NCBI RefSeq assembly: GCF_016307205.1
Contig: NZ_JAEIJD010000007.1
Span: 96,483 to 160,482 of the forward strand
From: Pontibaca salina
Lineage (GTDB): Bacteria > Pseudomonadota > Alphaproteobacteria > Rhodobacterales > Rhodobacteraceae
Direction: 5' to 3'
Length of the DNA stretch: 64,000 nucleotides
Of the stretch, positions 58,037-64,000 are shown in pieces. The notes under the pieces were generated by a model that was not told the origin of the DNA, did no database searches, and worked only from the letters and a program-made list of their open reading frames with translations. A program made the position numbers and the translations under genes. Within the stretch, counting starts at the first letter, position 1; each line of letters starts with the position of its first letter.

Positions 58037-59050
58037 ATGCGCCTTTTGATGATCCTGTCAGGCGATGCCAACAAGGCCAGTTCGCGTGTTCGGGGATATT
58101 GGGTCGCCGAGGCGCTTTGTGACCGCGGCCACACGGTCGCGCTTTGTTCGCCCTCTGCCCGACACCATTACCTGCCGCTGCTGGGGCCGATATCGAAAAG
58201 CGATGTGGTGATCTTTCAAAAGATGTATGGCCGCTATGATATCGTTCTTGCCCGGCTCTGCCGCGCTCTCGGAAAATCTGTCTATTTCGATATCGATGAT
58301 GCCCCATCCAGGATCCAGTCAGACCGGACCATCGGCAATGCCGCAACGATGATGCGGCTCAGCCACGGTGTTTTCGCAGGCAGTCGCGCTTTGGTCGCAT
58401 ATGCGAAGGAAAGCCAACCTGCGACCCATTTGGTGCCATCGGGTATTCGGCTGGGCAACTATCGGCTGAAATCCCATGATGCTCACCGTCCGGTCTGCCT
58501 GGGCTGGATCGGCAATGGCGCCCATTACGCTGACGATCTGATTGATGTTCTGGCAGGCCCGCTGACTAGACTGGCATCGCAGCATCCGCTGCGTTTTCGC
58601 CTTGTCGGTGCGTGTGGGGTAAAGCATCTTTATGATGTTTTCGGAACAATCGACGGGCTGGAGTTCGATTTTGTCGACCAGCTTGACTGGTCCGATCCGG
58701 ATGCCATCTCAGAAGCCGTCGCGCCATTTGATATCGGACTCTATCCGTTGCGGACGGGCGGGTTCAACGAATACAAATGTGCCTTCAAGGCGCTGGAATA
58801 TATGGCCTGCGGTCTGCCTGTCGTGACCAGCGCCGTCGGGGCCAATGCCGAAGTGGTCATTGATGGCTTGACTGGCAACGTCTGCCACTCCGCGATGGAC
58901 TGGCAGGCGTACCTTGCCCGCCTCATCGACGATCCGGGCGCGCGGGCCAAGATGGGGGCAGCAGGACGTGCGAAAATTGAGAAAACCTATGATGTTTCTC
59001 GTCTGGCGGGCGAACTCGAGGCGCTGCTGATGAGCCCCGGGTCAATCTGA
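58037..59050 (+). CDS. Family 4 glycosyltransferase
   Basis: 337 residues, GT-B. N-terminal SGDANKASSRVRGYWVAEAL, a donor-side core with CLGWIGNGAHYADDLIDVL, and a modified EX7E region FNEYKCAFKALEYMACGLPVV. Likely adds the CDP- or UDP-linked sugar made by the upstream module. Its last 9 bases overlap the end of the convergent minus-strand GT4 gene, leaving no terminator between the two operons. Confidence 0.85.
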   Translation: MRLLMILSGDANKASSRVRGYWVAEALCDRGHTVALCSPSARHHYLPLLGPISKSDVVIFQKMYGRYDIVLARLCRALGKSVYFDIDDAPSRIQSDRTIGNAATMMRLSHGVFAGSRALVAYAKESQPATHLVPSGIRLGNYRLKSHDAHRPVCLGWIGNGAHYADDLIDVLAGPLTRLASQHPLRFRLVGACGVKHLYDVFGTIDGLEFDFVDQLDWSDPDAISEAVAPFDIGLYPLRTGGFNEYKCAFKALEYMACGLPVVTSAVGANAEVVIDGLTGNVCHSAMDWQAYLARLIDDPGARAKMGAAGRAKIEKTYDVSRLAGELEALLMSPGSI

Positions 59051-60163
59051 ATTGATGCCAAGGCGGATATATTCCTGCAAATAGGCTTCACGCATGGCGG
59101 ATAAGGAAAACTGCCTTTCCACCCGCTCTCTTGCCTGCCGACCCATGATTTCGCACAAGTCACGCTGGGAAGCCAACGTTGCCATCGCAGTCGTCAGGGC
59201 ACCGTCCTGCGTTGGCGGCACCAGAATCCCAGTTTCGCCATCTGTCACGATTTCCGCCGGCCCTTTTGCGTCATAGGCGATTGCTGGCAAGCCGCAGGCC
59301 ATTCCTTCGATGACCACAAGGCCGAACGCCTCGTCGATCGCACCATGTACATACACATCTGACGCCTGAAGAAGGTCCGGCACATCGGCGCGATGCCCCA
59401 GCAGCTGAACCCGCTCTTCAAGGCCAAGTTGCGTTTTGAGCGCTTCCAGTTTGCCGCGTTCGCTGCCGGCCCCTGCGATCACCAGCCGCGCGGCAGGATA
59501 ATTTGCAGCAATGTCGGCAAATTGCCGGATGATTTCACTGTGGCGCTTTCGGGTGACAAGCGACCCAACGGAGATGAAAACAATCCAATCCTTTTCCCAA
59601 CCCAAGGCCTGCCGACGCCGGGTTTTATCAACGCACGAGAGCTCATGATAAAGATCAAGGTCGATGCCGTTATATATGACCGAAATCCGCCGCGCCGGGA
59701 TGTGCCAGCGTTGCGCGAGATAGGCCACAGAGGTGCTGCTGACCGCGGCCCAACGGGACACCCACCATGTCCGAAGGGTCAAGGCGTTTCTGAGCCGGGC
59801 AAAGCCCTTGCGACGCAAGCTGACTGGCGAAGAGTCAGTTATCGTGCCAAAATGCTGTGTCCGGATGACGCGATAGCCTAGCAACCGGGCCGCCATGGCG
59901 ATCATATCCGCCTTTCTGCTATGGACATGAAGCACGTTGAAGCCCTGAGAGCGCAAGTTGCGCAACTGCTTCAAGGTATCGAAGAACCCATCTACAGGGC
60001 TGATCTTGAAAACCTTGTCGTCAAATCGCGGATCAATATCTGACGCCCCGATATACAGTCCTCGGCAGTCGATCCGCTCGTCGCTCATCAGATCGAAAAT
60101 GATCTGTGTTACTCCGACGCCCGGTCGCAGATTGTCCAGAATGTGACAAACCTTGGTGGTCAT
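59042..60163 (-). CDS. Family 4 glycosyltransferase
   Basis: 373 residues, GT-B. Visible: DNLRPGVGVTQIIFDLMS near the start, HVHSRKADMIAMAARLLGY, WIVFISVGSLVTRKRHSEII and the EX7E motif DEAFGLVVIEGMACGLPAI. It lies 45 nt downstream of the Wzc-like gene on the same strand. Adds a sugar to the same surface glycan, by context. Confidence 0.87.
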   Translation of the reverse strand: MTTKVCHILDNLRPGVGVTQIIFDLMSDERIDCRGLYIGASDIDPRFDDKVFKISPVDGFFDTLKQLRNLRSQGFNVLHVHSRKADMIAMAARLLGYRVIRTQHFGTITDSSPVSLRRKGFARLRNALTLRTWWVSRWAAVSSTSVAYLAQRWHIPARRISVIYNGIDLDLYHELSCVDKTRRRQALGWEKDWIVFISVGSLVTRKRHSEIIRQFADIAANYPAARLVIAGAGSERGKLEALKTQLGLEERVQLLGHRADVPDLLQASDVYVHGAIDEAFGLVVIEGMACGLPAIAYDAKGPAEIVTDGETGILVPPTQDGALTTAMATLASQRDLCEIMGRQARERVERQFSLSAMREAYLQEYIRLGINSD

Positions 60164-60208
60164 GCAGCAGCTTTCCGGCCTGCAAAGTAAACCGGGTATT
60201 CGCGATTC

Positions 60209-62416
60209 TCACTGTCGATAGACGCCGGCATAACCATGCTGATAGATCAATTCATTGTCCGCATATTTCCGCGCCTTGGATTGATAAACCAGACTGAACG
60301 CGCAACCCGATATATGAGCATCCACTGAGCGTAACCGGCGCAATCCTTCTTTCACGGCATTGCGCGACGTTTTATTCCAGCGGACCAAATAAACGACCGT
60401 GTCCGCAAGCCGCGCAACCAATCGCGCATCGGTCACCGCAAGGGCCGCTGGGGTATCCAAAATCACCAGATCGTATTTTTCGCGCAGCAAATTGATGATC
60501 TCTGCAAACCGATCTGATGACAGCAGGTCCGCCGGGCTTTCCGATAGGTTTTCCGCTTGACTGAGTGTCAAAAGATGCAGGCCCGACCCGCTTTCGACAA
60601 ACAGTGCCTCTTCCAGTGTGCACTCGCCGCGAAGCAATGCGCCCAGCCCTGCACCACCGGATGATTGGTCCAGTTTTTTGTAGGTGCTATAAAGATTCGC
60701 GTGTTTTCGATTGCGCATATCACAGTTCACCAGAATGGTCTTGCGCTCGGTTTTCTGGCTTGCCAGTCCGACCAAAAAGGAAATCGCACTTTTTCCTTCC
60801 CCGACGACCGACGATGTGAACATAATCACCTTTGGCTGATTTTCTGGATCTCCATAAAGAATGCTTGTCCGAAGGTTGCGGATGCTTTCGGCAAGAATGC
60901 TGTCTGGTCTGTTGACGAAATTCTTGACCAGCTTACCAGTCTCCCGGCGTCTGCCGACCACGGGCACCGAAGCCAGGATTGGAAGGCTGGTTGCCTCGTA
61001 AAGCTCTTGTGAACTGCGCAGCGCATTGCTCAGACGTTCACGCAGCAACAAAATGATCATTCCCAAAAGCAGACCGCTGGCGCTGGTCGCGGCCAAAAGC
61101 CGATTGCTGGCCAAGCGATCAGGCGATGCCGGTGGTTCCGCACGAGAAAGCACCCGCAGATCGGTCGAACCCAGCTTTGCTTCCTCGCTGATTTCCTTTT
61201 GACGGGTGGTGTAAGACTGGTAAATTGCCTGATTTCCCTGCACTTCGCGCTCAAGCCCTGAAATATAAAGCTCATCGGTGGCCTGGTTGATGGCAACAAC
61301 CTCTAGTTCACGCATCGCCTCCACCAGTTGCTGCTCACGCTGCTCCAGTGAATCGATATTAAACTTTAATGCCTCGACAATATATCCGGCTTCTTCGCGA
61401 ATAATGTCGCGGATTTCCTCAAGGGTTGAGATGTTCTTGGTTCGGTTCGGGGACACGGTCTGGCTTTCAGAGGCAATCATTTCACGAACTTCCAATTCAC
61501 GCTCGCGCAGGGTTTGAATGAGTGGTGACTCGCGAAACTCTGGAACGCGCCAGACATTATCGGCCGCCAGTGCCCTGGCCGACCGTTCATAGCGCGACCG
61601 CGCACCGGCCAGGTCGATGCGCACCCTGGCCAATTCCTCACTCAGGACGGTCAGCTGTGTTCTGGTCATTTCCGAACTTTGCGTCTGCCGTTCGACCAGA
61701 TCAAGACGCGCTTGTGCAAGGGCGTCTTCGGATCGTGCAATCCTCTCGCGAAAGTCGGCGATGCGCTGATCCATCAGGTCGATGGCCGCCGCGACATCCT
61801 GATTTTTCGATGCGGTTTGAAACCGAAGAAATTCGTCGACTATAGCGTTTGTGACAGACGCGGCATGGTCTGCGTCGGTCGAGGCATAGGTGATTTCAAT
61901 GACCCTGGATCCAATCACCTGTGACACCATCAGGTTTTTGCGAAGTATACTGACCGCTTCCCGGTACCGCCTTGCGGCGCTTTCTTCTTCGGCAGTAGGC
62001 CGCTCTACTTCAGGGGCCTGCGAATTCGTGCTTTGTCCACGATCCGCCGCGTCGAGATTTTTTGCCACACGAGAAAGAAGCGTCGTAGAGGTCAAAATCG
62101 CTATCTGGTTACCAATCTCATTAGACAGGTCCTGTCGACCAACCGTCGCGTTGGCACTGTCCACGATCTGCAGTCGCTCGGGTTCGAACAGCACGTTGGC
62201 CGTTGCAATATATATCGGCTCTTCTCTGCTGACCAGAAACGAGCCGATGATAAATCCAATCAATCCTGCGAACAGAACAAACAGTTTCCCACGCCAGATG
62301 ACAGAAACTATCTTTCTGAGATCGATAAAGTCGCTCTCAGACTGGAAATATTCGGGATCGCGATCAAATTCGGGACGTCGTTCCGGTTCATTCACTACCA
62401 GCGGCCCCGTGTACAT
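60209..62416 (-). CDS. Wzc/ExoP-type polysaccharide co-polymerase with BY-kinase domain
   Basis: Controls chain length and export of polymerised polysaccharide. 735 residues. N-terminal Wzz domain with TM1 near 45-64 (LFVLFAGLIGFIIGSFLV), a long coiled coil (about 195-410), TM2 near 440 (SGLLLGMIILLL), and a cytoplasmic kinase. Walker A is SSVVGEGKSAIS (about 535-545), Walker A' reads ILVNCDMRN (about 562), and Walker B LVILDTPA (about 650). The C-terminal tyrosine cluster is at about Y718, Y725, Y729 and Y733. Walker A' has Asn where the first Asp of the usual D-x-D stands. No cognate Wzb phosphatase or Wza channel is in the window. Confidence 0.92.
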   Translation of the reverse strand: MYTGPLVVNEPERRPEFDRDPEYFQSESDFIDLRKIVSVIWRGKLFVLFAGLIGFIIGSFLVSREEPIYIATANVLFEPERLQIVDSANATVGRQDLSNEIGNQIAILTSTTLLSRVAKNLDAADRGQSTNSQAPEVERPTAEEESAARRYREAVSILRKNLMVSQVIGSRVIEITYASTDADHAASVTNAIVDEFLRFQTASKNQDVAAAIDLMDQRIADFRERIARSEDALAQARLDLVERQTQSSEMTRTQLTVLSEELARVRIDLAGARSRYERSARALAADNVWRVPEFRESPLIQTLRERELEVREMIASESQTVSPNRTKNISTLEEIRDIIREEAGYIVEALKFNIDSLEQREQQLVEAMRELEVVAINQATDELYISGLEREVQGNQAIYQSYTTRQKEISEEAKLGSTDLRVLSRAEPPASPDRLASNRLLAATSASGLLLGMIILLLRERLSNALRSSQELYEATSLPILASVPVVGRRRETGKLVKNFVNRPDSILAESIRNLRTSILYGDPENQPKVIMFTSSVVGEGKSAISFLVGLASQKTERKTILVNCDMRNRKHANLYSTYKKLDQSSGGAGLGALLRGECTLEEALFVESGSGLHLLTLSQAENLSESPADLLSSDRFAEIINLLREKYDLVILDTPAALAVTDARLVARLADTVVYLVRWNKTSRNAVKEGLRRLRSVDAHISGCAFSLVYQSKARKYADNELIYQHGYAGVYRQ

Positions 62417-62561
62417 TGGCCCATCCTTCTTTCCTGTGATTGGAAATTGAAACTAGACCGACATTTACCTTTAGAAAGGGTGCTGAACTTTCTTGAACAG
62501 GTCAAGCTCTGTCGGTCCTGAGAGGGCGCGTTGGCGCCAAGAAAATCGTTATGTTTCAAAA
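62417..62561 (-). promoter_or_regulatory. Upstream region of the Wzc-like gene
   Basis: 145 bp between two minus-strand genes. It contains the perfect 10-bp palindrome TTGGCGCCAA (62531-62540) and two TGAAC copies on the plus strand (62484-62488 and 62494-62498) one helical turn apart. Either could bind a regulator; no clear promoter boxes. Confidence 0.3.
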
Positions 62562-64000
62562 TTATACTAGCAAATCATTAAAGATAAAATCGTCACTGAC
62601 AAGTGAAAGGCCATAAGCACCATTCAGCACGCCGATGAGTTCGTCTTCCTCATCCACGGCCCCGACCCGCCAAATCGCGGTTCCCGCTGGCAATCCGACA
62701 GCATCTTCTGTCAGAACGTAATCCGCTGCTTCGTTCCCAAGCTGGATCTGATCCTGACCGGAAACGAAATCCCAGACATAGCCATAATCCGCCAGTCCGG
62801 CAGAGGCACCGACGCCATCGTCATAGTAATCTGTCCCGCCAGCCCCGAGCATAAAGATATCCGGCCCCTCACCGCCGACGAACACATCGATCTCGCCCAC
62901 CCCCGGAAGTGCAGCACTGGTATTTACTGCGGCGAGCATATCCGCCCCGCCGGTGCCCTTGGTGATGTCGCCGCCTTCGATCTCGGTGATCGCAACATCA
63001 TGGAAGGTGATGTCGTAATGGTGGGCGACGAAGCCGAAGGCGCCAGTCACCGGCGCGTCCTGTTCTATGGGCTGCGCCATCAGCCAATCCACCGGTTCCG
63101 CGGCCCCGTCTTCCCAGACCTTCATCTTATAAAGGCGATCAAACTGGTTGAGCTGCTCAGCCCGAATGACGAAGTTATAGGTGACGCCACTCTCCAGCGT
63201 ATAATTCGTATCTCCGATGTTCCGGTAAATCTCGAAATGTGGCGACCCGGCCCATTCGCCATTGTAAAACAGCAGGTCCGACGGATTGAACCCGGTCTTG
63301 GGCTGAAGGCCCGGATTCGGATCGTCCGTATGGCCGGTCCACCACAAGCCAAAGCCGAACAGGCCAAAATCTGCCGAAAGATCATTGGTGGTCACCGATA
63401 CGCGGGCCTCGTAAAAGTCCCAGCTATCATCCCCCATGATGACAAATCGGTCATATCCCGTCTCTTCCGGGCGCAGGCCGTCGCCGGTCAGGGCCCATTT
63501 GCCATCAACAACCTGTACGACGTCTTGAATGTTGGTCACGGTTGACCAGTCTATGGAATAGTTCTGGTTCCAGACCGCCCCTTCCTCATAGTCGATCGTG
63601 ACATCCGTGGTTATGGTCGTGCCATCGCCATAGCGCGCGATGATTGTGACAATGTCATCAAGGCTGGACCCATCAAGTTCCGCAAATGCGATATCAACAT
63701 TGAAGTCGCCCGCTTTGGCCAGCCGCCCATTATCCGGGCCCACCGTCAGCGTTCGCTCACTGCCACCATTCAGGCTGTAATGCAGGGATGCGAGATTTTC
63801 GGTGAAAACGTCGCCCAAGATATTGACCCAAGTCTGAGCCTCGCCCGGCGCACCGAACTTTTGGGTGTCACCATACCAGACGTCAATATGCTCACCGATA
63901 AGCAAGCTGACCGTGGCGCTGCTGGTCAGTTCGCCATCGCTGATCGTGTAGCTGAAGCTGTCGGGCCCCTGATAACCCGCATTCGGCGTATAGCTGAGCG
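62562..64000 (-). CDS. Large secreted RTX/VCBS-type protein, C-terminal part (5' end beyond right edge)
   Basis: About 479 C-terminal residues are visible; the frame remains open at the window edge. At the edge a cadherin/Ig-like repeat ends with LSYTPNAGYQGPDSFSYTIS, common in giant surface adhesins. A LamG-like domain follows (for example WDFYEARVSVTTNDLSADFG and KMKVWEDGAAEPVDWLM). The C-terminus has degenerate RTX motifs (GTGGADMLAAV, GGEGPDIFMLGAGGTDYYDDG) and YVWDFVSGQDQIQLG, typical of calcium-binding type I secretion substrates. Likely secreted by the T1SS at 36.4-39.5 kb or another one. Confidence 0.8.
   Translation of the reverse strand, partial: LSYTPNAGYQGPDSFSYTISDGELTSSATVSLLIGEHIDVWYGDTQKFGAPGEAQTWVNILGDVFTENLASLHYSLNGGSERTLTVGPDNGRLAKAGDFNVDIAFAELDGSSLDDIVTIIARYGDGTTITTDVTIDYEEGAVWNQNYSIDWSTVTNIQDVVQVVDGKWALTGDGLRPEETGYDRFVIMGDDSWDFYEARVSVTTNDLSADFGLFGFGLWWTGHTDDPNPGLQPKTGFNPSDLLFYNGEWAGSPHFEIYRNIGDTNYTLESGVTYNFVIRAEQLNQFDRLYKMKVWEDGAAEPVDWLMAQPIEQDAPVTGAFGFVAHHYDITFHDVAITEIEGGDITKGTGGADMLAAVNTSAALPGVGEIDVFVGGEGPDIFMLGAGGTDYYDDGVGASAGLADYGYVWDFVSGQDQIQLGNEAADYVLTEDAVGLPAGTAIWRVGAVDEEDELIGVLNGAYGLSLVSDDFIFNDLLV

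Overview
The window looks like the chromosome of an alphaproteobacterium of the order Rhodobacterales (Roseobacter/Rhodobacter group). The basis is a 14-subunit nuo operon interrupted by small genes typical of that order (two I recognise as DUF5333- and DUF5337-like), a NuoE with a long C-terminal extension, the gene order nuoN-birA-coaX-RNase J, and a family-specific intercistronic repeat ending in GGCAAGAAGAAG. I see no rRNA, tRNA, CRISPR array, transposase or integrase.

Left part, 1-19.6 kb, minus strand: one long, tightly coupled transcription unit. It reads nuoA-B-C-(small membrane protein)-D-E-(DUF5337)-F-(lipoprotein)-(DUF5333)-G-(lipoprotein)-H-I-(CMD-family protein)-J-K-L-M-N, then birA, coaX and an RNase J gene cut by the left edge. 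A promoter candidate (TTGACC-17-TAGACA) lies about 70 bp before nuoA.

19.8-26.3 kb, minus strand: a complete leucine/isovalerate degradation operon, liuA-B-D-E-C, converting isovaleryl-CoA to acetyl-CoA plus acetoacetate. A 20-bp near-perfect palindrome overlaps its presumed -10 box. Then come a CreA-like secreted protein, a DegT-family aminotransferase, a phosphoglycolate-phosphatase-like HAD enzyme, and the glmU-glmS pair that makes UDP-GlcNAc precursors.

32.2-64 kb: a large cell-surface polysaccharide locus. (i) A type I secretion pair (ABC ATPase/permease and HlyD adaptor) faces a gene for a secreted right-handed beta-helix protein with two near-identical LamG-like modules joined by Pro-Glu linkers; it is probably a polysaccharide-acting enzyme. 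(ii) A plus-strand run holds an ExoY-type initiating sugar transferase, an ABC half-transporter likely to flip lipid-linked glycan, a tandem two-domain GT4, an O-antigen ligase/polymerase-like membrane protein, a sulfotransferase, a UDP-xylose synthase, two GT2s and two GT4s. (iii) A CDP-sugar module holds an RfbF-type cytidylyltransferase, an epimerase/C-methyltransferase fusion, two more C-methyltransferase paralogues and a GT4. (iv) On the minus strand are another GT4, a Wzc/ExoP-type chain-length regulator with a BY-kinase domain, and the 3' end of a large RTX/VCBS-type secreted protein that runs off the right edge.

Inferred whole: an initiating transferase, about nine glycosyltransferase domains, an ABC flippase, a Wzy-like polymerase and a Wzc-like co-polymerase make a complex, probably sulfated, xylose- and branched-sugar-containing exopolysaccharide. 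A dedicated type I system would export the enzyme that trims or binds it. The least familiar part is the CDP-sugar module with three consecutive C-methyltransferase domains, one fused to an epimerase.
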